Positions 33,583-45,558 are shown, numbered from the stretch's first letter. The stretch: DNA of 64,000 nucleotides from Cryoendolithus antarcticus (GCA_002077065.1 NAJO01000013.1:1021140-1085139); one strand, 5' to 3'. The notes: generated by a model from the letters alone, not told the origin. Translations and numbers: made by a program.

Positions 33583-35323
33583 ATGACCTGCGGTGTCGGC
33601 CGACTGAGAGTCGCAGCGTTGGGCAGCGTCGCCCTGCTCGCCCTCGTGACCTCTGTGAGCTACGGCTACGACGTCAGCGTTGCCGACCTCCCCTCGCAGA
33701 CATCAGCATCCCTGTCATGGCATGCAGGTCTGATGCAACACGTGCGCTCCGTAGGGCGAGCGCAGCACATGCGTTTCTCGAGCATCATGACATCACTAGA
33801 GTGGGACGCAGCGGTTGGTAAGCCTGGAGGCGCTGCAATGGGGGCGAGACATCAATCAGTGTGGCCGCGTGAGTGGCGAGACGTTCTTTGTCGAATTGTT
33901 GGCAGGTTCGTGCTAGCCGTTCGCCAGCCTGTTCACCTGGATCAGATGTACACACTCTTCCAATTTGTTTCCGGAACCAGGAAGCCATGGACGTTCTGTT
34001 TGAGATGACTCTCCAGGCAATCGGATTCTGTATGTCGTTCTGAAGTTCCTCCTTACTACCTAGGATCACCAGGAAGGCGCTAATCGATCGCCAGGGACGC
34101 CCGCACTGCGCGCAGGGAAGGGCTCGGCACTGATGATCTCCGCTGCGCCACCCTGTGTAGGGTACAAGTGTCTATGTACCGCTCCAGGTGTGGATCCTAC
34201 GCGCACACTCAAGATAGCACTAATAGCACTGGACGATGAGGACGAGGACAGCAATTGCAACGTAGGCTTCTACTCCAAAGATGGCAAGCCGTGCCAGAAT
34301 CGATTGGCATTTTGGCCAGAAGGTCGCGATCCATACACTGGTCCTCAAGTCGCAGCGAGAACAGAGTGGTATAAGAAAGTCAACAAGGTGAACTTGGCAC
34401 ACGAACTTGGGCATGCGATTGGTCTATACCACGAACACCAGAGACCGGGTTCGTACGATAAGATTTCAGGCAAGGGTGCGCCTTTAGAACTCCGTCCATG
34501 GCTTATTCCAGGCTATCCCGAAGCTCTCAAGGCGGTTGATGGCAAGAGTGACGCGGTCTTCCATGGCCTCAACCCGGCGGCCAGACTGCTCAAAGTGTGA
34601 GTGAAGACTCAGCCGTACGTGACACCGGAGCTCACTTAGCTCACACAGTTCACAGGCTTGCAGATCAGCGGCTGGTAAACACGCATTGGAAAGGTATGGC
34701 GTGCATCTTCCTCACCCTTCATATACGCCGAGCTTACTGCTGCCAGCGGCCGGAGATTGGGGAGTCGAGGACCATGCGAATCTCCCCAATGGAGAAAGTC
34801 TACAAGCGGGAAAAGACTTTGACATCGATAGTGTCATGTTGTATAGCAGTACAGCAGGGGTCGAGTGAGTCCAATGGAGAGTCGTTCATGTGACCACTGA
34901 ATGCAAGACTGATGAGCATGGCCTAGTGCACCAGCGGGTCAGCCTCAGGACTGGATTTACCGAAAAGCCAACGGCGATCCAGTGTACGAATGTGGGGTGG
35001 AGAATCCGACACTATGTCAAGGACCCTGACCCGGAGGCATCGCAAGGATCGCCCAGCTATACCTGACGACGACATCTGGCACGCAATCGGGGCCAAGTTC
35101 CACGCCAGGCCTCCAGTACGGACCGATGAGAGTGATGATCGAGAGCGTCACTATGACTGTAAGATCGCGACCGACTGATGCAGTGGCGAGGAATACAACA
35201 AGTGTCCAAGACTACCCAGAGGACTACTTCAAGAATCTGCGGATACCCAAGGGACCAGTAAGTCGCGTCGTGATATGTTTAGAGTGAGACGTGGCTGATC
35301 GTGTGTAGGATCACATCATATGA
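33583..35323 (+). CDS. Astacin-like metallopeptidase copy G, C-terminal module cut off by one stop codon
   Basis: Exons 33583..33868, 33928..34029, 34095..34596, 34656..34693, 34747..34864, 34927..35257 and 35309..35323. Sizes match copy F almost exactly (286, 102, 502, 38 and 118 nt). Leader: RVAALGSVALLALVTSVSYG. The zinc site HELGHAIGLYHEHQRPGSYD and Met-turn IDSVMLYSS are intact. A TGA at 35027-35029 replaces the Ser of the GPSxGD segment, giving a 382-aa product. After it the frame stays open through IARIAQLY and YGPMRVMIESVTMTV to a natural TGA at 35321. The encoded protein lacks the end of the peptidase domain and the C-terminal module; activity is uncertain. The natural end lies 36 bp from the end of sro7 on the other strand. 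Confidence 0.8.
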
Positions 35324-35359
35324 GTCTCGGACGTGCAGAAGACGATCGCAATGCAGGAC

Positions 35360-38300
35360 TCACAGGCCGAAGCGTGCCTTGATCACTGTCTCTAGTTAGC
35401 TCTCCGATCGCGAACGTTTGAATTGGGACGCAACACTCACGTCCAGTAGCAGCACTTCTCTTCTGCTTCCCCACAAACTTATTCACATCCTCCAGCCAGT
35501 TACTGCTGCTCTCCTCAAGGTTGTTCATGCTGTCGCCCACAAGTCCCAGTCGTTCAGTCCGTTCCTGGACCTGTCGCTGCATGTACGACCAGTAGCCCTC
35601 GTCTTGCTGTGAGGCATTCGCACTCGAGCTCGCGCCGGCTCTGCCGGCGGTCAAATGTTGTACTTCGTCTGCCTTGGCCTGTGCGACCATGCGCTTGCTG
35701 GGTGGACGACCGGGTCCGCCGATCAGGAGATCGAGATCGGAAGGTGTGATGTACTGCGTTCCTGTCACCCACTGCACTGCAGAGATCGTTGGGCGAGGTG
35801 TTATGAGTGCTTCCGGATTGTACAGCTTGTCCGGAGATCGAGGCAGCGGCTGCCCGGTACCGAAGACACTGAGCAGTGCCAGCTCGCTGGGTCCAGTGAA
35901 GCCGATGATGTGGCCTGATGGCGTGATACGGGCATCGCTGAATCGCCGTACGTCTAGATTAGTGCCCAGTGGAATCGATGCGATCTCTCGCAGGGCAGGA
36001 AGAGAGTATGCTCGGGCAAAGCCGTCGCCGTTGAGAGTCAATAGGGCGTAGCCTTGGTCCAGAAACCTCACCATGCCAGCAGTATCGCAGAAATACCCAT
36101 CGAAGGACTTGTGCGAGCCTTTGCTCGACGCTGGACGGAAGACGTGTACACCGACCGGCGTCACCGCGATAAGCACGCCATTTGTCTTGGCGCCGGTTCT
36201 CAAACTTGCGAGTGCGTTTGGCGTTGCGTGCGCCGACCGGCCATTCTCTGCATGAATCGGGAAGAGGTGAGTGATCTTGCTATCAAGATGCACGCTTCCC
36301 ACGTACTGCACACTGTATCGTCCGCTTTGATCCGGTATGATCTTAAACGTAACGACGTTACCGAGATTGGTGCTAACGTGCAACAGTATACTGCTCCAGT
36401 CTTCGTGCTCGAGTGTCATCACACTGAACTCCATTTGCGTCGCACACTCTGGCCTCGATGAACCACTATTGCCCCGTCGTCGCAATGAGCCACCCTTCTC
36501 AGCACGTTTGAAATCAGTGACTGAAGCGTTGTAGATGATCGCGGGCCCGCGGAGGTCAATCACTACGAGACTGCCGCCTTCGAAACCCGCGGCGACGAAG
36601 CCGACATCACTCATTTTGAGGGCTGTGACCGATCCATTCTGTTGGTCCAGCAGAGTCAGAGGAATGAGTCCTTCTGTCAGTGAAGGCTCAGTGCGCTCCA
36701 TGACATTGGTGAGCTGGCCAGGCGAGTTTGGCTTGCTTGTGGGTGGCTCCCGACCAGCAGTGCGGTTTCGGCCCCACCTGAATACCACAACCTCACCACT
36801 TCGCAGCCCAATGGCCAGCTCTCCAGTCGCACCTGCAAGGCAAGTACTTACGATGTCCAGGTTGTCGTAGCGACCAACGGCACGCGCAACGTCAACTTGC
36901 AGCACTTTATCATTTTCAATCTCGTCGCCATGGCCGATGTCCCACAGCCGTATCGTGGCGTCTGCATGCGATGTCTGGATGATGCTTCTTCGCTCCGATC
37001 TCCGTACCGGTAGTGTCGCCTCTACACCGCCCTTGAGCATGGCCGGGCCCTGTGTTCTCGTCTCGGTCATGCCAAGCCATCTCTCACGATCGACCGAGGC
37101 GACTTCCATGATCTTCATGAATGGTGTGACAAAGGTCAGCGAAGGGTGCAGTTGATTTGTTGGTGTAATGGGCATGCCACTTGGGAAACTGAGCGCCAGC
37201 AGCTCGCCAGATGACAATAGTGCAAGTACAGCGATCGGATCGTGAGCACCAGCAAAGTGAGGCGAAGTCCGAGGGATGAGGCAGAAGTCGACCACTTCCG
37301 CGCCAGGTGGTGTCGGCAAGATACGCTGTCTCTTTGGGTCTCGGAAGTGGTTGGTCAGAACATCCCAGCTGCTCGTCGTATACACAGGTGTTCTGCCGAG
37401 CTCGAGGAAGCATAGTCCTTTCGTAGGCGTCTGTGTGGATGCACCGCCTGCAATCAGGACGCCCGTATCATCCGGATCTTGTCCGTTCGCACACCAAGAC
37501 AGCTTGAAGATCGGCTCCTTTACACCGACGCTGCCGCCAGCGCTAGCTGCGATGCTCGGCGCCTTGCCGGGTGTTGCGACGTCAATGTCAGTCCGGGTGC
37601 GAGCAGCGAGCATGCGACCGTCCTTGTTCACGTCCCAGAACACGATGGAAGAGTCCTCGTAGCCAGTCATGATGAAGGTGCCAGTGGGATGCCATACAGC
37701 CTGGGTCAATCTTGGCTTGCGTACAGCACTGGCTTGGCTCGGCAAGCCATCTCCACCAGGTGCTCCTCGAGGAATCTCGTAGCTGTAGTATTTCATCACC
37801 TTCGCAAGCTTGAAGCTATATGTTACTGCGCCTTGCGCATAGCCGACGAGTAGAGTGCCAATGTCACGCGGATGGAATTGCAGGCTGACGACGGGTGCAA
37901 CCCGAGACCGTGGGTCCATGTCTAGCCATAAGTTTGGAATCTTGAACGGTGTGAGCACTTCGCGGTCGAGGTCATAAGCCAGTACATCGCCCGACTGCAT
38001 GCCAAGAAGGGCATAGTCGAGGGTTGGATCTGTGCAGAGTACAGTCACTACACCGGGCGGGGAGTAGCTAGCCAGCAATCTCTTGGTGTCGAGTGAGTAC
38101 ACAGCTACGTTGTGCTTACTGTCTAGGCAGACCAGCTTTTCCGCACAGAACTGTAGCGTCCGGATGGAGGCTCCTCGGGCATGGGAAGGTAGTGTCACCT
38201 GTACTCTGCCGCGTCCATGGATGTAGATTCGGCCTGGTCCAAATTTGCTTTCGCGAGTGCCGACTACCAGCAGAGATTGTACTGGGTCGTATACAAGCGT

Positions 38301-38420
38301 GGAGACTTGCGAGTTGACTCCAAAGCGAGCCAGGTCATCAAGAGCGAAGAGATCGGACGTCAGGCCAGCTGAGAGGTCATTGGCGATGCCGGCTTGCTTA
38401 CCGCGGAGCAGGTGGGCCAT
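35360..38420 (-). CDS. sro7: Sro7/Lgl-family exocytosis and polarity protein
   Basis: Model complement(join(35360..35385,35441..38420)), 1001 aa. The start at 38420 (MAHLLRGKQAGIANDLSAGL) is the usual N-terminus; upstream codons are open but unlike the family. It has double seven-bladed WD40 propellers (TGYEDSSIVFWDVNKDG, TSHADATIRLWDIGHG) and the Lgl C-terminal domain. Near the end comes the SNARE-like tail YMQRQVQERTERLGL and SNWLEDVNKFVGKQ. A 55-nt intron leads to a 26-nt last exon ending LIKARFGL, a typical Sro7 finish. The protein binds t-SNAREs and Rab GTPase for exocytosis at the plasma membrane. It marks the right edge of the protease array. Confidence 0.9.
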
Positions 38421-38916
38421 ATCGAGTGTTATAGCTGAGTCTCTAGTACATAGACGTGAGCACAGAGCGCTGATCACCGTGGAAGAACTCGCCTTGCGTT
38501 CAAGCAAGGAATGGTATGGCCTGGACGGAAGCTCTCATCGAAGGTCGTGAGCTGCTCAATTTCTGCGTAGCACTCCTCGACAGTGAGTAGTGCACATCAT
38601 ACACCCCTTTCCGAGTTTTCCGCAGCGCCAATGTACTTGGCGCGTCTTCGGCGAGTAGATGGTGAGATCAACTGAAGGCAGTGATGTGAAGTGAATTAAG
38701 GCAGCATTTCAGGCATGCACGGTGACGGAATTATCTCCGGAGCCTACGCGAACTTTTTGTAGCGCGACGCGAACAGCTTTAGCGTAGAGGCAGTAGGAAG
38801 AGGTTAACATACATTGCCCCGTGACCTGCTACTCTACCGTTTCATACCTCTCCAGCAGCCTCGAATCACCAGACTGATCAACCTGAGTCCCCTGTATACA
38901 CCTCGAACCCCTCACA
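38421..38916. promoter_or_regulatory. Divergent promoter region sro7 / cct7
   Basis: 496 bp between outward-facing starts. Pyrimidine-rich runs precede the cct7 ATG. No specific site is claimed. Confidence 0.4.
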
Positions 38917-40643
38917 ATGTCGTTCGGCGGGCAAACGCCCACGATCGTTGTCCTCAAAGAGGGCAAGTCGCTCATATCGCACCATACAGCAGTTGATCAT
39001 ACTAACAACGTACAGGCACCGACCAATCCCAGGGCCGCGGCCAAATTGTCTCCAACATCAATGCCTGCATTGCCGTCCAAACAACCATAAAATCCACGCT
39101 CGGCCCTTATGGCGGCGACCTCATGCTGGTGGACGAGAATGGCCGGCAAACAATCACAAATGACGGCGCCACAGTGATGAAGCTGCTAGATATCGTACAC
39201 CCAGCAGCACGCATACTAACCGATATTGCACGGTCACAAGATGCGGAAGTTGGAGACGGGACGACGTCAGTCGTAGTGCTCGCAGGCGAAGTGCTGAAGG
39301 AAGTGAAGGAGCATGTCGAGGCGGGTGTGAGCAGTCAGACGATCATCAAGGCGCTGCGGAGAGCGAGTCTGATGGCTACGAACAAGATCAAGGAGATAGC
39401 TGTGAACACCAAGGAGACGAATCAGCGGGATACGTTGAGGAAACTGGCTGCAACAGCGATGTCAAGCAAGCTCATTCACAGGAACTCGGACTTTTTCACG
39501 AAGATGGTGGTAGATGCTGTGCTTTCGCTGGACCAGGAGGATCTGGACGAGAAGTTGATCGGGATTAAGAAGATAACAGGAGGTGCATTGCAGGACTCGC
39601 TGTTCGTCAATGGTGTCGCATTCAAGAAGACATTCGCATACGCTGGATTCGAGCAACAGCCAAAGTCCTTCAAGGACCCGAAGATCGTCTGTCTGAACGT
39701 CGAACTGGAGCTGAAGAGCGAAAAAGACAATGCTGAAGTCCGCGTCGAGCAAGTCTCGGAGTACCAAGCAATCGTCGACGCAGAGTGGAAGATCATCTAC
39801 GACAAGATGGAAGCATTGTATAAGACTGGGGCGAAGGTGGTCTTATCAAAACTCCCCATAGGCGATCTCGCAACCCAATACTTCGCCGACCGCGACGTCT
39901 TCTGCGCCGGCCGCGTCGCCTCCGAGGACCTCGAGCGCGTCTGCCAAGCCACAGGCGCTGCCATCCAGTCCACATGCTCTGACATCCACCCCTCGCATCT
40001 CGGCACTTGCGCCAATTTCGAAGAACGCCAGATCGGCTCCGAGCGGTACAACTTCTTTGAAGGCTGCCCTGCCGCGAAGACATGCACTCTAGTCCTCCGT
40101 GGCGGCGCAGAGCAATTCATAGCGGAAGTCGAGCGCTCGCTCCACGACGCTATCATGATTGTCCGTCGCGCGATCAAGAACACCACCATCGTAGCCGGTG
40201 GCGGTGCGTGTGAGATGGAAGTCTCAGCATACCTGCACAACTTCGCAGACAAGAATATCCCCCACAAACAACAGGGCATTATCAAAGCCTTCGCCAAAGC
40301 GCTTGAAGTCATTCCTCGCCAACTCTGCGATAATGCCGGTTTTGACGCAACGGACATCCTGAACCGGCTGCGCGTAGAGCACCGCAAAGGCAACACCTGG
40401 GCTGGTGTTGACTTTGACCATGAGGGTGTGAGGGACAATCTAGAGGCGTTTGTGTGGGAGCCGGCGTTGGTGAAGATCAACGCTATACAGGCTGCTGTTG
40501 AGGCTACTTGTCTGATCCTCAGTGTCGATGAGACGATAAGGAATCAGGAGTCACAGGCGCCACAGGGACCGCAGAGGGGTTTGCCGGCTGGTGCGGCGCA
40601 GAGAGCGATCAGAGGAAGAGGAAGGGGCATGCCAAGGCGATAG
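38917..40643 (+). CDS. cct7: Chaperonin-containing TCP-1 subunit eta
   Basis: Model join(38917..38962,39016..40643), 557 aa. The single 53-nt intron has a GC donor (AGG|GCAAGT) and AG acceptor; no GT site gives the correct frame. Joined, it reads [18 protein letters not shown], the conserved CCT7 start. Group II chaperonin motifs follow: [34 protein letters not shown], and [11 protein letters not shown] appears here as [11 protein letters not shown]. The C-terminus is an [10 protein letters not shown] tail. CCT folds actin and tubulin in the cytosol. Length and motifs are normal. Confidence 0.95.
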
Positions 40644-41072
40644 ATAGACATCAGACTTCCAACGCTTCATAGAGCTACATCTGGCGCTCGTACGAGTTAT
40701 GAAGTGGAGCGCCAGTGTTACGAGGCGCATCGTGTCGCCTTGGGGCTGGCGAGTGCTCTCGTAGCAAGACCCACGGCTTGAGACTCTACTTGGCGGACAC
40801 TGCGATCAGCCTTAGGCCTCACAAACCGCATCCGACTGCGTGTTAGCCGGAATAGGCATGTTGAGATGAGGACGACAAGAGCTGTAGAGTATACGCAAAG
40901 TGTTAATGCCAGTCACAGATCGTGCAGGAGCTGAGCTTGCTGATCATGAAGTCTGTTCACGTATATACCTCCCAAAATAATCCCACGCTCGCCGCAAACA
41001 GACGCTGCTCGATGACATCCAATCGAACCTCCGCACGAGGGTATCACACAATGAAAAGCACATCCCACTTCC
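40644..41072. other. Convergent intergenic region cct7 / CaM kinase
   Basis: 429 bp between two 3' ends; nothing recognised. Confidence 0.4.
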
Positions 41073-42263
41073 TCACGCAGCCTGCCCCTGCCCCTGTTGC
41101 TGCCGTCCATCCCACAACCCCCTAGTAGTCTCCTCAATGCGTCTCTGCTGCTCCCTCATCTGCTCCTCCGTCTGCCCCCTCCCATGACCCCTCGGATCCA
41201 CCCCCTGCGGCGCATCCTGCATCCCCACATCGCCATCCCCGTCCTCGCCTTCTCGTCCCGAGAACCGCTCTGGATTCGTGCTCTGCGCGCCGTCCATCAT
41301 GCCCAGCCCGCCTGCTCGGAGCTGGTTGATGGCGCGGACTGTGTCGATGGCTTTATGCAGCGTTCTACGCGCGTTGAAGTTCTTCTTCACTACTGGCAAC
41401 AGGTCCTCGCCGCCGTGGTCTTCGCTGGGCCCGGCGATCCAGGCATGGGAGAGGGCTTCGTGGGAGGTCATGCGTTTTGTGGGGTCGATTGTCAGACAGC
41501 GTTTGATGAATTGGCGGGCTTGGATGCTGACGCCTCGCCAGTATTCCAGCGGGGTGAATGAATAATCCGCCACAAGGATTGCTTGCATTTCTTCGAGATT
41601 GCTATCTCGGTCGAAGGGCGTGTAGCCGCAGAGGAGGAAGTAGGCTATCACGCCTATGGCCCAGACGTCTACTGGTTTTCCGTGGCCGCTCTTCTTGAAT
41701 ATTTCGGGCGCCATGTAGCCTGGGGTGCCGCAGGTTGTGGTCAGGACGTGGAACTGGTTCGGCTCCATAATTCTACTCAGACCGAAGTCTGCGATTAGCA
41801 GATCCGCGTTGTCTTCGGGCGTGCGGAAGAGGAGGTTCTCGGGTTTGAGGTCTCGATGCACAATGCCATGATCATGCAGATAAGCCACTGCACTCAAGGT
41901 CGCGCGAATCAAGTCCGCAGCATCACTCTCGAAATAGCTCCCTTTCCTACAAATCCGATCGAACAGCTCTCCACCCAGCGCCAGGTCCGTGACGAGGTAT
42001 AGGTTATTCATCGTCTCGAAGTAGTCGACCAGGGTGAGGATGTTCTGGTGGCCCATTGAGACGCGCTTCAGGACTGCGATCTCATTCCGCACCATGTGTT
42101 CCCGCCCGGACATGAGGCGTTTGTTGATCACCTTGGCGGCATAGTAGCGGCCTGTGTCGATGTGCACGCATTCTTTCACTACGCTGTAGGATCCGGCGCC
42201 CAGGGTCTTGCCGGTTTTGTAGCGGCAGGGCTGCACTGAGGCTTGGGGTTGAGCAGCAGCCAT
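41073..42263 (-). CDS. cmk1: Calcium/calmodulin-dependent protein kinase
   Basis: Single exon, 396 aa from ATG at 42263; 59 extra codons upstream are open but unlike the family. The kinase domain is complete: TLGAGSYSVVKECVH (Gly loop), AAKVINKRL (VAIK Lys), IVHRDLKPENLLF (catalytic loop), ADFGLSRI (DFG), TTCGTPGYMAPEIFKK (activation loop and APE) and the DVWAIGVIAYFLLCG helix. KKNFNARRTLHKAIDTVRA after the kinase fits the autoinhibitory/calmodulin-binding segment. The tail is Gly/Gln-rich. Such kinases transmit calcium signals in stress and growth. Confidence 0.88.
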   Translation of the reverse strand: MAAAQPQASVQPCRYKTGKTLGAGSYSVVKECVHIDTGRYYAAKVINKRLMSGREHMVRNEIAVLKRVSMGHQNILTLVDYFETMNNLYLVTDLALGGELFDRICRKGSYFESDAADLIRATLSAVAYLHDHGIVHRDLKPENLLFRTPEDNADLLIADFGLSRIMEPNQFHVLTTTCGTPGYMAPEIFKKSGHGKPVDVWAIGVIAYFLLCGYTPFDRDSNLEEMQAILVADYSFTPLEYWRGVSIQARQFIKRCLTIDPTKRMTSHEALSHAWIAGPSEDHGGEDLLPVVKKNFNARRTLHKAIDTVRAINQLRAGGLGMMDGAQSTNPERFSGREGEDGDGDVGMQDAPQGVDPRGHGRGQTEEQMREQQRRIEETTRGLWDGRQQQGQGQAA

Positions 42264-42848
42264 GATGGGGCCTGAGATGTTGTGTTGTTGATGGAAGCTA
42301 TGGGAATAGTGGCTAAGGTAGCAAACGAGTGTGGGAGTGAGGACAAATTCTGCTATCGATATTGCGCAAGCGATGCTCGTGAACGGCACGGCGTCGAGCT
42401 GACTGAAGTCAACGGTATGGCGCAAGCGGAGGAGGTGCAATGTGGGGTGCCACGTGGGGGCCGGGCGGCAAGTCCAACCCTGTCGGCACCGGAACTCAAT
42501 TCGAGTGGACCATCTCGACCTCGAGGTCTGGAGAATGTAATTTCGAGATGGGTGAACGCTGAGTCTGTGCGGTTGTGACTGGTCTCATGAGTGGCGGCCC
42601 TACTATGGAGCGCCCATCACATACACGTGATCACTCACGCGGCCTGATCTTGACACAGCCTTTTGGGCGCTGTGGCGAAGATAGGCGTGTAAGGTAGGGA
42701 GACTGCACACACGCAGCACTTCAATACACAAGTCATCGTCCGGATCTTGCTACCCAGAGGTTCATCTCCTTCACGGTCGTTGAGCCCAAGCTGATCCATG
42801 CCCGAGTGATGGTCTCGGGACTGCCATGTGCACTTTGCTAAACTCGAC
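42264..42848. promoter_or_regulatory. Divergent promoter region CaM kinase / HET gene
   Basis: 585 bp between outward-facing starts. No further feature is supported. Confidence 0.35.
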
Positions 42849-45078
42849 ATGGAGGCGCCACTGCTGACTGAGTGTCATCCCGCGATGAGCAACACGACCG
42901 TGAATCTTGCACAGCAGCCTGGACTGGAGTCTCTACTTGCGTATCAGTACGCTCCGCTGGATTCGGGCGAGATCAGGCTGGTCACGCTGCTTCCGGGAAC
43001 TCCCAATGATGATATCCGTGTAAAGTTTCGTCACTGTCGCCTGCCAGTCCCTCCAGCGTCTGCTGAGAATGCTGTTCATGTAAGCCTTAAGCAGGTGAAG
43101 GAAGAACTGCGTGACGGCTGGGGGGCGCAGGAGACTCTCGGCGGTCGGATTCTGTTCCTTCACGATCGCTGGTACAATCGGGAAGAACCACGGGAGACGC
43201 AATGGCAGCATCCGATCACAGGACAGGAACTGTGGACATGGCACAATCGAGATGGTGTAACCGAGTACGAGGCTCTCTCATATGTCTGGGGTGATGATTG
43301 TCACAAAGAGTACCTCCATGTCGAGACGGCCGCTGGGTCAAAGATTATCAATCCGCGAGAATCTCGCTTCGGCTCTGCGACATCTGAGGCGCAATGGAGA
43401 CTCACGGGACCTATGGATTGATGCGTTGTGCATAGACCAACTCAACGACACCGAACGTGGCCTCCAAGTTGAGCAAATGCATCACATATATCAGCTTGCT
43501 GATCGAGTCGTCATCTGGCTCGGAGCTGCGACAGACGATAGTGGCCATGCTCTGTCAACGCTACACTATCTCCCTGCACGACCCGAGATAAGGTTGGCGC
43601 ATGTCGCAACAGCCAATGCACCAGACCGTGTTGAGCCTGAGTGGTCCCTGTCGAACGTCACAATGCCGTCCAATCACATTACAGTGCAGGCTCTTTCATC
43701 ATTGTTGCGCAGACCATGGTTCGATCGGCTGTGGGTTGTGCAAGAGGTCAAACTTGCCAATGTCCGCTCCGTCATGCTGTGCGGACCCGATGAAATACGT
43801 GTGACTGATTTTCTGGCTGCGACGATTGTTCTAGACAATAAGAAGGGCACGAACCCACTTGACTCGACGGCTTTGGTTGGTGCCGTGGAAAGGATCATGA
43901 AGCCCTTGGGTGACGACCCTTTCCTTGAAGTGCTACAAGACCTCCGGAGCCAGAAGTGCAGTAACCCGAGGGACCACATATATGGTGCGCTGGGTACTGC
44001 GCCTCCAGAAATCAGAGACACCATTAAGCCGAATTATCGGGCATCCGTTGCACAAGTATACACGGACGCATGTGTGGCAATTGCAAGCGCTACGACCCGC
44101 GCTGATATACTCATGTACTGTCAGCCCGCAAGTGCGCGACCTGACTTACCAAGTTGGGTCCCCGACTGGTCAGACGCTAGATCTCGTTTGAGCGACTTCC
44201 AACAAGCTGCGGGTATGTCAAGATCCGCGACTCTGTTCGCCGAAGGACATGTGCCTTTTATGTCGGTGCACGCTGTGCGTTGTGGTACTGTTGGGATAGT
44301 CGGTGAGCGTGCATCTGGCGACCCTAGCACCAGGTTGGGTACTGTGCGTGAGTGGTATCGTGCGTGCGCAGATGTGGAGGCGCAGTTGGGGAATGTCTTT
44401 GATGAGAATACGTTCATTAGAACCATGGCCTGCGACGAGCTTGAGGAACGCACTCCGCACCAAGGCTTTCCGCCACTGGCAGACGCTCGGTCGCTAATGA
44501 TCAGCACGCTTGGACTCGGCTTGGACAATTCCCAGATTTCTGGTCCAACGACGGCTGACATGGCCTCCTTGGATCAAATCTTTAGGGTTTCGGGCAGTCG
44601 TATGTTTCGGACCGCAGGTGGCTACGTTGGACTGACATCAGCAGAGGTTAGGGCTGGTGATATACTGGTTGTCATTCTTGGCTGCCCAGCACCACTCGTC
44701 ATCCGTGCCAAAGGGCCACTGTCTACACTGCACGAAGTTGTGGGTCCTTGCCACGTCGTCGGGTTGATGGACGCAGAAGCTCTGCTCGTGGAGCTGCCAG
44801 ATTACCGGCACGTAGAGTGTCTACCGCGAACCTTTGGGCGGATGGCGTTTTTTTATCGCGATGTGCGCACCAAGGCGATGACCCTCGAGGATCCGCGCCT
44901 GCCGCCACTCCAGTATACGTGGGTGAAGCTTAACAGATCTCTCACATCAGCGGACCCCGTCAACGCGTCCTGGTATCGCAATGAGGAGACCGGGGAAGAG
45001 ATCAACGGCGATCCGAGACTCGAGCCGGAGGCTTTGCGAGAGCGTGGCGTGAAGCTTGAGCGTATCACGCTCGTGTGA
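42849..45078 (+). pseudogene. HET-domain (heterokaryon incompatibility) gene with one frameshift
   Basis: The HET domain is split over two frames. Frame 1 (from ATG 42849) has TEYEALSYVWGDDCHKEYLH. Frame 2 carries LSIRENLASALRHLR, LWIDALCIDQLND, RVVIWLGAA and LLRRPWFDRLWVVQEVKL, then a long C-terminal region to 45078. The change occurs at about 43341-43352 in the middle of the conserved domain and equals one extra base or two missing bases. A spliced explanation would need a 34-nt intron and would delete conserved residues. The gene is therefore a recent pseudogene or carries a sequence error. HET proteins trigger cell death after fusion of unlike individuals; the partner and specificity are unknown. 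Confidence 0.8.
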
Positions 45079-45558
45079 AGTAGATCAGCCCCTCGACACG
45101 ACGGTGAATGTTTGATGCCTTGTGGCGTCGGGTTTCATTAAGTTCGAACGTTGACTTGATGAGCACTTCCATCCAGGGACCATACTTGCGCGCATATCTA
45201 CGGACGCCAATTACCAGCCTCGAAGCCCGACTCGGTCTTGCTACGATCCTGAGCTATGAAGCAACGGCTGTAAGCGTTACGTGCTGGCACGATTAGGCCG
45301 TGCCGCATATCATTCGGACAAATGAATGAGTTGGACATTCATATGTCGGAGCGAACGTAGAACATGTTAGAGATCATCTGGATCGTTCTGCCAATTTGCA
45401 GCTGGTGTCCAGGCCCGGCGCAACGACATATACATCGTGTGGGTACATAGAAGCATATTACAGTACTGTCATCGCTCCGAGGTCGTCAGCGCATGTCGTG
45501 CGAGGGCATAATGCTTTGCCGACGCAAAGGATACCATCAGGTACAGCAAAAGGGAAAA
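45079..45558. other. Intergenic region between HET gene and tRNA
   Basis: 480 bp; no gene supported. Confidence 0.4.

Noticed and set aside
13947..34600. Classification of the array proteins as matrixins or generic zincins
   Set aside because: The HExxHxxGxxHE motif, the Tyr-containing Met-turn and the closing GDIARxAxLY segment fit astacins better; this remains to be confirmed by a profile search.
43290..43350. A 34-nt intron that would repair the HET frame
   Set aside because: It is shorter than any other intron here and would delete a conserved part of the domain.
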